A stretch of DNA of 64,000 nt. Origin: Limnoglobus roseus (GTDB taxonomy: Bacteria; Planctomycetota; Planctomycetia; Gemmatales; Gemmataceae). Position numbers and translations under genes: made by a program. Below the pieces are notes generated by a model. That model was not told the origin of the DNA. It did no database searches and saw only the letters and a list, made by a program, of their open reading frames with translations. Shown here one piece after another: positions 43,738-52,437 of the stretch. Each line of letters opens with the position of its first letter. Positions within the stretch are counted from its first letter, which is position 1. The stretch covers positions 3,410,001-3,474,000 of the forward strand of contig NZ_CP042425.1 in NCBI RefSeq assembly GCF_008254045.1. The letters are read 5' to 3'.

Positions 43738-45291
43738 ATGCGAGCACTTGCGTTTCTCCTACTCCTCTCCCCAGTCGTAGCTGCTGCCGAAAAGCCGGTC
43801 GTTATCCAGAACGCCACCGTCTACGACGGTAGCGGCAGTCCCGGTGTGAAAGCGGCCGTCGAAATCCGCGACGGCAAGATCACGGCCATCGCTGCCAAGA
43901 TCGAGGTCGGGGTCGACACCCGCGTCATCGATGGCACCGGGCTGATCGTTTGCCCCGGCTTCATCGACCTGCACACGCACAGCGATTCGGCCGTCGTCAG
44001 CAAGACCCTCCGCCCGGACACGTGTTACGCGGTGCAGGGCGTCACCACCATTGTCACTGGCAACTGCGGCAGCGGGCCGGTGGACGTGGCGAAGTTTTTC
44101 CACGACATCGAGGCTGGCGGCGTCGGCTCGAACGTCATCCACCAGGTGCCGCACAACGACGTGCGGTCGCAGGTCATGGGCAACGCGAACCGCAAGCCGA
44201 CGGCCGACGAGTTGAAGAAGATGGAGGAGCTCGTCGAGAAGGGCATGGCCGACGGGGCGTGGGGGCTGGCGACGGGGCTGATCTACAACCCCGGCACTTA
44301 TGCGAAGACGGAGGAAATCGTCGCGCTGGCGAAGGTGTCGGCGAAGCACGGCGGCCACTACGCCAGTCACATCCGCAACGAGGGCGGCAACCTGCTCGAC
44401 GCGATTCAGGAGGCCATCACCGTCGGCAAGGAGAGCGGGTGCCCGGTCCACGTCTCGCACATCAAGGCTAGCGGCAAGGCGGCGCACGGCTTGTCCGCGC
44501 GGGCGGTCGCCCTCATCGAAGGTGCTCGCAAGAGCGGCCAGAAGGTGACGGCCGACCAGTACCCGTACACGGCGAGCAGTACCTCCCTCCGGGCGACGAT
44601 CGTGCCGACGCGCTACCGCGAAGGCTCGACGAAGGACTACGTCGCCCGGTACGCCGACCCGCAGACGGGGCCGCAGCTCAAGGCCGATCTCGCCGAGGCG
44701 ATCAGCGAGCGCGACCACGGCAAGGCCATCCAGATCGCGAGCTATTCCAAGAAGCCGAAGTGGCAGGGCAAGCGACTGTCCGAGATCGCGGAGATGGAGA
44801 AGAAGGACGTGCTGGACATCGTCATCGAGATCGAGACCAACGGCGGCGCGCAGATCGTCAACTTCGGCATGAACGAGGAAGACGTGCGGGTGTACATGAA
44901 GCAACCGTGGGTGGCAACGGCCAGCGACGGCAGCGCGAAGACCGCCGGCGAGAGCGTGCCGCACCCCCGCAGTTACGGCACCTTCCCGCGGAAGGTCGGC
45001 TTCTACTCGATCGAGGAAAAGACGATCCCGCTCGAACAGGCAATCCGCTCCTGCTCCGGCCTGCCGGCCGACATCCTCGGCTTTAAGGACCGCGGGTACA
45101 TCAAGGTGGGACAGTTCGCAGACGTGGTGGTGTTCGACCCGAAGACGTTCCGCGACACGGCGACTTACGAGAAGCCGCACCAACTGGCCCCCGGCGTGAA
45201 GTACCTGTTCGTGAATGGCGTGCTGACGATCGACGACGGGAAGCACAAGCCGGACGTGCTGCCGGGCAAGGTGTTGCGGCATGCGAAGTGA
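43738..45291 (+). CDS. N-acyl-D-amino-acid deacylase (D-aminoacylase), secreted
   Basis: The protein has 517 residues with a signal peptide (MRALAFLLLLSPVVAAAE). GFIDLHTHSDSAV (HTH at 79-81) starts the metallo-TIM barrel. TGNCG, HYASHIRNEGGNLLDAI and VHVSHIKASGKAAHG give the other ligands, and ASDG carries the catalytic Asp. D-aminoacylases release D-amino acids from their N-acyl forms, possibly from peptidoglycan-derived peptides. The 3' end overlaps the next gene by 11 bases. Confidence 0.9.
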   Translation: MRALAFLLLLSPVVAAAEKPVVIQNATVYDGSGSPGVKAAVEIRDGKITAIAAKIEVGVDTRVIDGTGLIVCPGFIDLHTHSDSAVVSKTLRPDTCYAVQGVTTIVTGNCGSGPVDVAKFFHDIEAGGVGSNVIHQVPHNDVRSQVMGNANRKPTADELKKMEELVEKGMADGAWGLATGLIYNPGTYAKTEEIVALAKVSAKHGGHYASHIRNEGGNLLDAIQEAITVGKESGCPVHVSHIKASGKAAHGLSARAVALIEGARKSGQKVTADQYPYTASSTSLRATIVPTRYREGSTKDYVARYADPQTGPQLKADLAEAISERDHGKAIQIASYSKKPKWQGKRLSEIAEMEKKDVLDIVIEIETNGGAQIVNFGMNEEDVRVYMKQPWVATASDGSAKTAGESVPHPRSYGTFPRKVGFYSIEEKTIPLEQAIRSCSGLPADILGFKDRGYIKVGQFADVVVFDPKTFRDTATYEKPHQLAPGVKYLFVNGVLTIDDGKHKPDVLPGKVLRHAK

Positions 45292-45676
45292 CCACCAATC
45301 GCTTTCTCGTCGCCGCCTGCTCCGCGTCTCACTCGGCTTGCTCTTGATGGCCGCCGTCGGCGTGGGCATCGCCTACTCCGTTCGGCCGGCCCGTTCGATG
45401 CGGGCGAGATTCGAGCAAGTGAAAGAAGGGATGACGCGGGAACAGGTCATCGGGTTGGTCGGGCCGCCGGGCGACTACTCGGCTGGAGATGGCTGGCCCT
45501 GTCCCAGATCGAGCATTGTGTACGACCTCGATTTCGAGAGTTGGCTAGGAAACGACGCCGAACTGCTTATCGAATTCGATGATAACGGCGTGGCGAAGGA
45601 CGTGCGGGTATGGGATGTGATGGAACTCCCTCGCCAAACTCTCTTGGAACGGCTTCGCAACTCACTCGGACTGTAG
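45281..45676 (+). CDS. Small membrane-anchored protein, SmpA/BamE-like
   Basis: The protein has 131 residues with a basic N-terminus, one hydrophobic helix (LRVSLGLLLMAAVGVGIAYS) and the motif FEQVKEGMTREQVIGLVGPPG, which matches the SmpA/OmlA (BamE-like) fold start. No lipobox Cys is present, so it is probably a membrane-anchored, not lipidated, protein. It overlaps the D-aminoacylase gene and may be co-translated with it. Function unknown. Confidence 0.65.
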   Translation: MRSDHQSLSRRRLLRVSLGLLLMAAVGVGIAYSVRPARSMRARFEQVKEGMTREQVIGLVGPPGDYSAGDGWPCPRSSIVYDLDFESWLGNDAELLIEFDDNGVAKDVRVWDVMELPRQTLLERLRNSLGL

Positions 45677-45718
45677 CAATCAGTAGCGCGAAACTAAGGC
45701 AGTACCAAATTCGGCTAC

Positions 45719-45991
45719 CTAACCGGGCGTCTTCCGCCGCGCGACTTTGTCCACGCTCGCGACGTGGTCGAACACCTGCAACTGCGGCTTGCCGTCCTCG
45801 CTGACGCCCGAGAGTTGCTGAATCTTCTGCTCGGCTTCCTTCAACTGGCCGTAGCACAGGCGCAACAACTGCACGCCGCGTTCGTACCGGGCGAGGGCGT
45901 CGTCGAGCGACGTGGTGCCGTCTTCCAGGTCGCGGAGGATGCGTTCCAGGTCGGCCAGGGCTTGTTCGAATCGCGGCGTGTCGGCCATCAT
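45719..45991 (-). CDS. xseB: Exodeoxyribonuclease VII small subunit
   Basis: The protein has 90 residues: FEQALADLERILRDLEDGTTSLDDALARYERG is the family's core two-helix region, given here only in outline (residues 6-37). It forms a multimeric coat along the XseA coiled-coil arms. ATG 45991 overlaps the TGA of xseA, giving translational coupling; a second Met follows at once (45988). It completes the exonuclease VII pair. Confidence 0.93.
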   Translation of the reverse strand: MMADTPRFEQALADLERILRDLEDGTTSLDDALARYERGVQLLRLCYGQLKEAEQKIQQLSGVSEDGKPQLQVFDHVASVDKVARRKTPG

Positions 45992-47214
45992 CAACCTCGG
46001 TCTGTTTTCAGAACGCGGCTGGTAACCGTGCCGGCCGCGAGTCGTGTTTCGATTGTGTCGCCGACTTTCACCTCGCCGGCGTTGCGAACGATCTGACCGT
46101 CGGCCAGCGTCAGGCTGTAGCCGCGTTTCAGTGTGCCGAGAGGGCTGAGCGATTCCAGTTGCTCGGCGGTGGCCGCGACCTTCTCCCCAGCCCTTTGCAA
46201 CCGGACCTTCATCGCCCGCTGCATTCTCGCCGCCAAGTCGTCGACGCGCTGTTCCTCCTGCCGCACGCGGTCGAGCGGCTTGCGGAGGGCCGGGCGGGTC
46301 GCGATCTGGTCGAGCCGCTGGCGGAGGTAGGTGAACCGATCCGCGAGGGCGTTCTGAAACCGCGACTTCAGTTCCCGCAGGTCGGCGATCTGCTCCTTGC
46401 GGTCCGGTACCAGCAGCATGATCGCGGCCGACGGCGTTTCCGCCCGCTTGTCCGCGACGAGGTCGGCGACGGTCACATCGATCTCGTGGCCGACCGCCGA
46501 GACGACGGGCACCGTCGATTGATAGATCGCGTCGGCGACGACTTCCTCGTTGAACGCCCACAGGTCTTCGGCACTGCCGCCGCCGCGGCCGATCACGATG
46601 GCGTCGAGCGGCAATTGTTTGTCGTGGTGCAGTTGGTTCAGCAATCGGATCGACGCGGCCACGTCCTCGGCGGCTCCGTCGCCTTGCACGCGGGACGGGC
46701 GGACGATCACGTCCGTCATCGGCCACCGCTGGGCGAGCAGTTCGAGCATGTCGCGGATGGCCGCCCCGGTCGCCGACGCCACGAGGGCCACCCGCTTCGG
46801 GAACTTCGGCAACGGCCGCTTTCGCTTCGGGTCGAAGTAGCCCTTCGCGAGCAACTTCTCCTTCAACTGCCGCAGGGCGAGTTCGGCCGCGCCGATGCCC
46901 TTCGGCTGCATCTCCTGAATCGTGAACTGGCAGTCGCCGCGCTGCGGGTAGAGGCTGACTTGCCCGCGGGCGAACACCTCCAGGCCGTTCCGCGGGTCGA
47001 ACCTTAGGCGGAGGTTGAACGCCCGGAAGAACGTACACTTCAGTTGCGCGCCGGCGTCTTTCAGCGTCAGGTACCAGTGGCCGGACGCGGCCTTCGTGAG
47101 GTTCGAGATTTCGCCGCTGACCCAGACGTTCGCGTACTCGCTTTCGAGCAGGTCCTTGACCTGCCCGGCGAGGGCCGAGACGCTGAGAACGGAGGCGGGG
47201 TCGGGGGCCGGCAT
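45991..47214 (-). CDS. xseA: Exodeoxyribonuclease VII large subunit
   Basis: The protein has 407 residues. An N-terminal OB fold (VWVSGEISNLTKAASGHWYL) binds single-stranded DNA. VALVASATGAAIRDMLEL, then RGGGSAEDLWAFNEE and VGHEIDVTVADLVAD form the catalytic region, followed by a long coiled coil (about 270-360). The enzyme degrades single-stranded DNA in both directions and takes part in mismatch and crosslink repair. It is slightly shorter than the E. coli protein. It is divergent from the lipoate ligase gene by 71 bases. Confidence 0.95.
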   Translation of the reverse strand: MPAPDPASVLSVSALAGQVKDLLESEYANVWVSGEISNLTKAASGHWYLTLKDAGAQLKCTFFRAFNLRLRFDPRNGLEVFARGQVSLYPQRGDCQFTIQEMQPKGIGAAELALRQLKEKLLAKGYFDPKRKRPLPKFPKRVALVASATGAAIRDMLELLAQRWPMTDVIVRPSRVQGDGAAEDVAASIRLLNQLHHDKQLPLDAIVIGRGGGSAEDLWAFNEEVVADAIYQSTVPVVSAVGHEIDVTVADLVADKRAETPSAAIMLLVPDRKEQIADLRELKSRFQNALADRFTYLRQRLDQIATRPALRKPLDRVRQEEQRVDDLAARMQRAMKVRLQRAGEKVAATAEQLESLSPLGTLKRGYSLTLADGQIVRNAGEVKVGDTIETRLAAGTVTSRVLKTDRG

Positions 47215-47285
47215 GGTGAGAGATTACCGCAGCGGCGGCGGATTGAGAATGCGGGTTGGTCGAAGGCCGACGGCCGGGGCGTAAA

Positions 47286-48389
47286 ATGAACCGACCAACC
47301 GGAGTTCGTCTTGTGCCGCACGCGGAAGCCGCCGTCGCCGACGGTAGAATCGTTACTGTCGATTTCGACGTGCTCCACGGCCGGCTGGCCGTCGTGCGGG
47401 TCGTCGGCCCGTTCGCGGACACGGCCCAGGCGGGCCTCACCCAAACGCTGAGTTCTTGCCCGGCGGACCTGGAAGCGACCGCGTTGGCGGCGAGAATCCG
47501 TGCGGCCATCCCGTTCGGCGTTGACGTGTCGGCCGTACTGCCGCGGTCCCTCGCGGATGCGATCCGCCGGGCCATCGGCGGCGGCACCAGTCCCCGCGTC
47601 GGGAACTTTACGCCGGGCGAAGTCGATGCGCTCACCGCCGGGTGGAAGGCGTACCGCTGGCGCATCCTGCCGGAACGCCCGTTCTCGGCCGCGATGAACG
47701 TGGCCGTCGACGAAGTCCTGAGTGACCGCGGCCAACCGTGCCTGCGGTTCTGGAAGTGGACCGAATCGGCCGTGATCCTCGGCCGGTGCCAGTCGGTCCA
47801 GAGCGAAGTGAACCGCGACGCGATGCGGGACGGCGGGGTGTCACTCGTGCGGCGGCTGACGGGCGGCGGGGCGATGTTTGTGCAATCGCACGGCACGATC
47901 ACATATTCCCTCGTGCTGCCGGAAGAAGCCGTCGCGGGCCTGACGATCCGCCAGAGTTACGAAGCCTGTGACGCCTGGGTGGTCCGCGGCTTGCGCGACC
48001 TCGGCGTGGACGCGCACTACGTCCCGGTCAACGACATCGCCTGCGCCGAGGGAAAGATTGGCGGGGCCGCGCAAGCCCGGCGGCGGGGCGGCGTGCTGCA
48101 CCACACGACCATCGCCTACGACCTCAAGGCCGACGAGATGACGCAGTTTCTGCGCATCGGCCACGAGAAGCCGAACGCAAGCGGCGTGGCGTCGGCGGCG
48201 AAGGTCGTCAGCCCGCTGACGGCCCAGATCGGCCACCCGCGTGAAACGATCGTCGGGCACGTGTTGAGGTTGTTTCAGGGCTTCTACGGCGGTACGATCA
48301 GTGCCCTCTCTCCCGCCGAAGTGTCCGAAGCCGAGGAATTGGTCCACACGAAGTACGGCCAACCGGGGTGGACGAACGAGTTCGCCTGA
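47286..48389 (+). CDS. Lipoate/octanoate-protein ligase family, N-terminal accessory domain
   Basis: The protein has 367 residues. The C-terminal 240 residues are the BPL/LplA/LipB catalytic fold: RRLTGGGA (189-196) binds the acyl-adenylate, and Lys257 in AEGKIGG is the conserved active-site lysine. The N-terminal 95 residues (DGRIVTVDFDVLHGRLAVVR, then LTQTLSSCPADLEA) look like the LplA accessory (Lip_prot_lig_C/LplB) domain, which normally follows the catalytic domain. If so, the domain order is inverted. It should attach lipoate or octanoate to E2 or GcvH. ATG 47286 is used. Confidence 0.8.
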   Translation: MNRPTGVRLVPHAEAAVADGRIVTVDFDVLHGRLAVVRVVGPFADTAQAGLTQTLSSCPADLEATALAARIRAAIPFGVDVSAVLPRSLADAIRRAIGGGTSPRVGNFTPGEVDALTAGWKAYRWRILPERPFSAAMNVAVDEVLSDRGQPCLRFWKWTESAVILGRCQSVQSEVNRDAMRDGGVSLVRRLTGGGAMFVQSHGTITYSLVLPEEAVAGLTIRQSYEACDAWVVRGLRDLGVDAHYVPVNDIACAEGKIGGAAQARRRGGVLHHTTIAYDLKADEMTQFLRIGHEKPNASGVASAAKVVSPLTAQIGHPRETIVGHVLRLFQGFYGGTISALSPAEVSEAEELVHTKYGQPGWTNEFA

Positions 48390-48483
48390 CCCCGATCCGC
48401 TCGATTCGGCTCCCTTCGACACCTCCTTCTCTGGTACGATTCTGGTAGAAGGACTGTCACTACCAACGCACGAGGCAACGCCC

Positions 48484-49587
48484 GTGGGACAAAAGATCGA
48501 ACAAGACCTGCAGCGGTTCCGCAAGATCGTCCGCGGCAAGATTAAGTCGAACCTCTCGAAGTACATCAGCCGTGGCGAGATGATCGGCAAGAAGGGGAAC
48601 GACCTCGTGTCGATCCCGATGCCGTCGATCAACACGCCGCAGTTCCGGTACGGCAGCAAGGGGTCCGGCGGCGTCGGCGTCGGTGAGGGGCAGCCCGGTC
48701 AGCCGCTCACGAAGCCGCAGGACGGCGAGGGCGACCCGCAAGCCGGGGACCAGCCGGGCGGCCACATCCTCGAAGTCGACCTGACGATGGAAGAACTCGC
48801 TGACATCCTCGGCGAAGAGCTGGCCCTGCCGAGGATCGAGCCGAAGGGCAAGAAGAACGTCGTCACCGAGAAGGACAAGTATTCGAGCATCCGGAACGTC
48901 GGCCCCGAGAGCCTGCGGCACTTCAAGCGGACGTACAAGAAGGCCCTCAAACGGCAGATTTCCACCGGCACGTACAGCCCGACGAACCCGCTGGTGGTAC
49001 CGATCCGCGAGGACAAGCAGTACCGCAGTTGGAAGGAAGTGCCGAAGCCGGATGCCGTGGCGTGCGTGGTCTACATGATGGACGTGTCCGGCAGCATGAC
49101 GGACGAGCAAAAGGAAATCGTCAGGATCGAGGCGTTCTGGATCGACACCTGGATCAAGAAGCATTACCAGGGCGTGGACACGGTGTACATCGTCCACGAC
49201 GCGGTGGCCCACGAGGTGGACGAGCACACGTTCTACCACACCCGCGAGAGCGGCGGCACGAAGATCAGCGCCGCCTACGAGATGGCCAACAAGATCATCG
49301 ACGCCCGGTTCCCGCCGACCGAGTGGAACGTGTACGCCTTCCACTTCAGCGACGGCGACAACTGGGGCGACGACAACGCGAAGTGCCAGGAGATCCTCAA
49401 GACGCAACTGCTGCCGAAGCTGAACCTCTTCGGCTACGGCCAGGTCGAGTCCCCCTACGGCAGCGGCGAGTTCTTCGAGCACGTCAACGAACTGACCGAC
49501 GACCACGAGAACGTGGTGGTGACGAAGGTGCCCGACCGCGAGGCGATCCTGGCGAGCATCAAGGAATTCCTGAAAACGGGGCGATGA
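48484..49587 (+). CDS. YeaH/YhbH family protein (DUF444, vWA-like)
   Basis: The protein has 367 residues from GTG 48484. LQRFRKIVRGKIKSNLSKYI opens the DUF444 region, VVYMMDVSGSMTDEQKEIV is its vWA-like metal motif, and FHFSDGDNWGDDN is the characteristic acidic block. YeaH is normally co-expressed with the PrkA kinase (YeaG) and SpoVR (YcgB) in stress-response operons. Here SpoVR follows 48 bases downstream, but prkA is not in the window. Confidence 0.93.
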   Translation: MGQKIEQDLQRFRKIVRGKIKSNLSKYISRGEMIGKKGNDLVSIPMPSINTPQFRYGSKGSGGVGVGEGQPGQPLTKPQDGEGDPQAGDQPGGHILEVDLTMEELADILGEELALPRIEPKGKKNVVTEKDKYSSIRNVGPESLRHFKRTYKKALKRQISTGTYSPTNPLVVPIREDKQYRSWKEVPKPDAVACVVYMMDVSGSMTDEQKEIVRIEAFWIDTWIKKHYQGVDTVYIVHDAVAHEVDEHTFYHTRESGGTKISAAYEMANKIIDARFPPTEWNVYAFHFSDGDNWGDDNAKCQEILKTQLLPKLNLFGYGQVESPYGSGEFFEHVNELTDDHENVVVTKVPDREAILASIKEFLKTGR

Positions 49588-49635
49588 CCGGGATCGAGGA
49601 AATCAAGTTACGCCAGGAAGTGGCAGGAATCACTC

Positions 49636-51198
49636 ATGACCCAACTCGGCTTCTACAACACGAACCTGCCCCCGCACTTGCGGATCCTCAAGGACGAGAT
49701 CGAGGGCTACGCCCGCGATTACGGCCTCGACTTCTTCGAGACGATCTTTGAGGTCGTCGACGCCGACGACCTCAACGAGATCGCGGCCTACGGCGGCTTC
49801 CCCACCCGTTACCCGCACTGGTCTTTCGGGATGCAGTACGAGGAACTCAGCAAGAGCTACTCCTACGGCCTGTCGAAGATTTACGAGATGGTCATCAACA
49901 ACGACCCGTGTTACGCCTACCTGATGCGGTGTAACCACACCGTCGATCAGAAGTTGGTGATGGCGCATGTCTACGGCCACTGCGACTTCTTCAAGAACAA
50001 CGCCTACTTCGGGCACACCACCCGCAAGATGATGGACGAGATCGCCAACCACGGCAACCGCTTGCGGCGGTACGTCGAGCGGTTCGGCGAGGACGAGGTC
50101 GAAGGCTTCCTCGACAAGTGCATGTCGATCGACGACCTCATCGACATCCACTCCGTCGCCATCAAGCGACGGGACGACCCGCACGCCGCGCCGCCGAAGA
50201 CCGACGACGGAGAGGAAGACGAGAAGCCGGTGCGGTTTAAGACGAAGGACTACCTCACCGACTTCATGAACCCGCCGGACCAACTGCGGGCGGTCGAGGA
50301 CGAGAAGCGGAAGGCGAAGGCCCAGCAGACGCCGCCGCACTTCCCGGAACGGCCGGAGAAGGACGTGCTCCTGTTCTTGATCGAGCACGCACCGCTCAAG
50401 AACTGGCAAAAGGACGTGCTCTCCATCGTCCGCGACGAGGCGTACTATTTCTACCCGCAAGCACAAACGAAGATCATCAACGAGGGGTGGGCCTCGTTCT
50501 GGCACAGTACCATCATGACGCAGAAGGTGCTGCAACCGTCCGAGGTGATCGATTACGCCGACCACCACTCCGGCACGATGGCGACGAGTTCCAAGCGGTT
50601 GAACCCGTACAAGGTGGGCATCGAGTTGCTGCGGGACGTGGAACGCCGCTGGAACATGGGGCAGTTCGGGGCGGAGTGGGAAAATTGCGACGACCTGGAC
50701 AAAAAGCGGAGTTGGAACACCAACGTCGGCCTCGGGCGACAGAAAATCTTCGAGGTCCGCAAAATTCACAACGATATTACGTTCATCGACACGTTCCTCA
50801 CGCCGGAGTTCTGCGTCGAGAACAAACTGTTCGCGTTCAACTATCAGGACCAGACGAAAAACTACGTCATCGAGAGTCGGGAATTCGAGAAGGTGAAGCA
50901 ACGACTGTTGTTCAGCTTGACGAATTTCGGGAAGCCGTGGATTTACGTGCTGAACGGCAACCACGCGAACCGAGGAGAGTTGCTGTTGCGACACGGGTAT
51001 AATGGGGTAGAGTTAAAGGTCCCGGAAGCCCGCGACGTGCTGACGAACATTCAGTTCATCTGGGGCCGGCCGGTCCACCTGGAAACGGTGATCGACGACA
51101 AACCGATACTGTTGAGCTTCGACGGCTCAGACCATACCCACCAAACCATCGGAGGAGACCATGACACTCGCGGAAAGTCTGGAACCAAGACTAAGTAA
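49636..51198 (+). CDS. SpoVR family protein
   Basis: The protein has 520 residues, the normal length. YARDYGLDFFETIFEVVD, GFPTRYPHWSFGMQYEEL, HVYGHCDFFKNN and EGWASFWHSTIM are signature blocks. In Bacillus SpoVR is needed for spore cortex formation; in non-sporing bacteria it works with YeaH and PrkA in an ill-defined stress response. A planctomycete does not sporulate, so the latter role applies. The 3' end overlaps the next small gene by 38 bases. Confidence 0.95.
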   Translation: MTQLGFYNTNLPPHLRILKDEIEGYARDYGLDFFETIFEVVDADDLNEIAAYGGFPTRYPHWSFGMQYEELSKSYSYGLSKIYEMVINNDPCYAYLMRCNHTVDQKLVMAHVYGHCDFFKNNAYFGHTTRKMMDEIANHGNRLRRYVERFGEDEVEGFLDKCMSIDDLIDIHSVAIKRRDDPHAAPPKTDDGEEDEKPVRFKTKDYLTDFMNPPDQLRAVEDEKRKAKAQQTPPHFPERPEKDVLLFLIEHAPLKNWQKDVLSIVRDEAYYFYPQAQTKIINEGWASFWHSTIMTQKVLQPSEVIDYADHHSGTMATSSKRLNPYKVGIELLRDVERRWNMGQFGAEWENCDDLDKKRSWNTNVGLGRQKIFEVRKIHNDITFIDTFLTPEFCVENKLFAFNYQDQTKNYVIESREFEKVKQRLLFSLTNFGKPWIYVLNGNHANRGELLLRHGYNGVELKVPEARDVLTNIQFIWGRPVHLETVIDDKPILLSFDGSDHTHQTIGGDHDTRGKSGTKTK

Positions 51199-51634
51199 CT
51201 GGACGCCGACGGCCCGCGAGACGTGGGAAGAAGCCTTCGCCGACGCGGGTTGGACCGTCGGCTTGACCGCCGACCATAACGGCGTCGTCGGCACGCGGGC
51301 CTGGGAACTCACCCTCGCCCGCACGGGCGAAACACCGGCCGGCCTGACGACACAGGCGTGGGCTGAAAAGATCGCGGCCCGATCGTCCGGCCTGTTGGAG
51401 CGGATTAAACTCCTCGAAGTGGACGCTGTTCGCGACGAAGCAATCTTGCGGAGCGACACGCCGAGCAAGAAGGGCGATGTCGTCTCTTACTACGAAATCA
51501 TCCTACACGGCACGAACAAGGCAGCCGTCCGCCGCTACAGTGCGGACCGCAAGGCCGGCACGAAGCGCGAGCAGGTCGCATTCGCCGTGACGCACGAGAC
51601 CTTGATGAAACTCGTCAACGACATCACCGGCTGA
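51161..51634 (+). CDS. Small protein of the YhbH-SpoVR operon, unknown function
   Basis: The protein has 157 residues, with no signal peptide or membrane helix. GGAGGAGACC directly before ATG 51161 is a strong ribosome site, and the 38-base overlap with spoVR in another frame supports a coupled third gene. The protein has an alpha/beta composition, with AFADAGWTVGL and DVVSYYEIILHG as its most distinctive stretches. I recognise no family. A perfect hairpin follows the stop. Confidence 0.75.
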   Translation: MTLAESLEPRLSNWTPTARETWEEAFADAGWTVGLTADHNGVVGTRAWELTLARTGETPAGLTTQAWAEKIAARSSGLLERIKLLEVDAVRDEAILRSDTPSKKGDVVSYYEIILHGTNKAAVRRYSADRKAGTKREQVAFAVTHETLMKLVNDITG

Positions 51635-51647
51635 ACCCGGTGGTGAC

Positions 51648-51700
51648 AGTCTCAACGAGAAGGCCCGCGAGTGAAACTCGCGGGCCTTCTCGTTGAGACT
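51648..51700. terminator. Perfect 25-bp-arm hairpin between convergent genes
   Basis: Bases 51648-51672 pair completely with 51676-51700 around a three-base loop. It lies between the small YhbH-SpoVR operon protein and the minus-strand glycine-zipper gene and probably terminates both. No T-run is present, so Rho-independent action is uncertain. Confidence 0.9.
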
Positions 51701-51709
51701 GCGATCAAC

Positions 51710-52303
51710 TTACCAGCGGCGACCGTACCCGTAACCGTAGCCATACCCGTACACCGGCCGCTCGATAATCACAGCCGGCGGTGGCGGCGGAAGTTCCCGC
51801 ACGATCACCCGTTGCGGTCGCGGCGACACCACGTGGACGCGCGAGTCTTGCATCGCGCGAATGACCTTCGGCGATACACCCTGCTCGGTGCAGTATTGAA
51901 TGTCGGCCGTAGAGAGGGTGAAGACCGAGTTCGTATTGCGAATTTGGGCCACGATCACATCCGCGTCGGTCCCCTGACGGGACATGGTCACCACATCCAT
52001 CAGGCCGAGTTGGGTGTTCTGAGTCGCGGCCGCCTGTTGCAGTTCCGCCCGCTCGATCGCCGCTTCCTTCTTGTCTTCCTTGTTACCGGCCAGCGCACCC
52101 AGGGCCGTGCCGCCGAGCGCCCCGACGGCCGCCCCGGTCCGCGGGTTGCCGGTCGCCGCGCCGATGGCCGTTCCGACGACCGCCCCGACGCCGCCGCCGA
52201 CCACTGCGCCCTTTTCGGTGTTATTCATCGAGGAGCAGCCGGTCGAAGCGAAAGCCGATCCGACGGTGACGATTGCAATGCCGATGCGGGTCGCCCGAAG
52301 CAT
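51710..52303 (-). CDS. Glycine-zipper envelope lipoprotein-like protein
   Basis: The protein has 197 residues. A hydrophobic leader ends in a lipobox-like STGC (Cys23), so it is probably lipidated. KGAVVGGGVGAVVGTAIGAA and the following GNPRTGAAVGALGGTALGAL are glycine zippers, as in SmpB/Omp-type membrane-spanning proteins. A helical middle and a Tyr-Gly repeat C-terminus (RPVYGYGYGYGYGRRW) follow. The aromatic tail could bind surface or wall material. Function unknown. Confidence 0.75.
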   Translation of the reverse strand: MLRATRIGIAIVTVGSAFASTGCSSMNNTEKGAVVGGGVGAVVGTAIGAATGNPRTGAAVGALGGTALGALAGNKEDKKEAAIERAELQQAAATQNTQLGLMDVVTMSRQGTDADVIVAQIRNTNSVFTLSTADIQYCTEQGVSPKVIRAMQDSRVHVVSPRPQRVIVRELPPPPPAVIIERPVYGYGYGYGYGRRW

Positions 52304-52437
52304 GAGAATGTCCCCAGAATCCGAAGGCGGGAGAATGCCGCGGGCGGGCGGATTCGTCAAGTCCATCCTTCGCACTATATCGGCGAAACGTCGCCGACTT
52401 GCACAGAAAAGAATGGTGAGAATCGGGCGGGAATCCC

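Noticed and set aside
45992..47902. Extension of xseB into a 727-residue frame
   Set aside because: XseB is normally 70-90 residues, and the upstream region is xseA in another frame.
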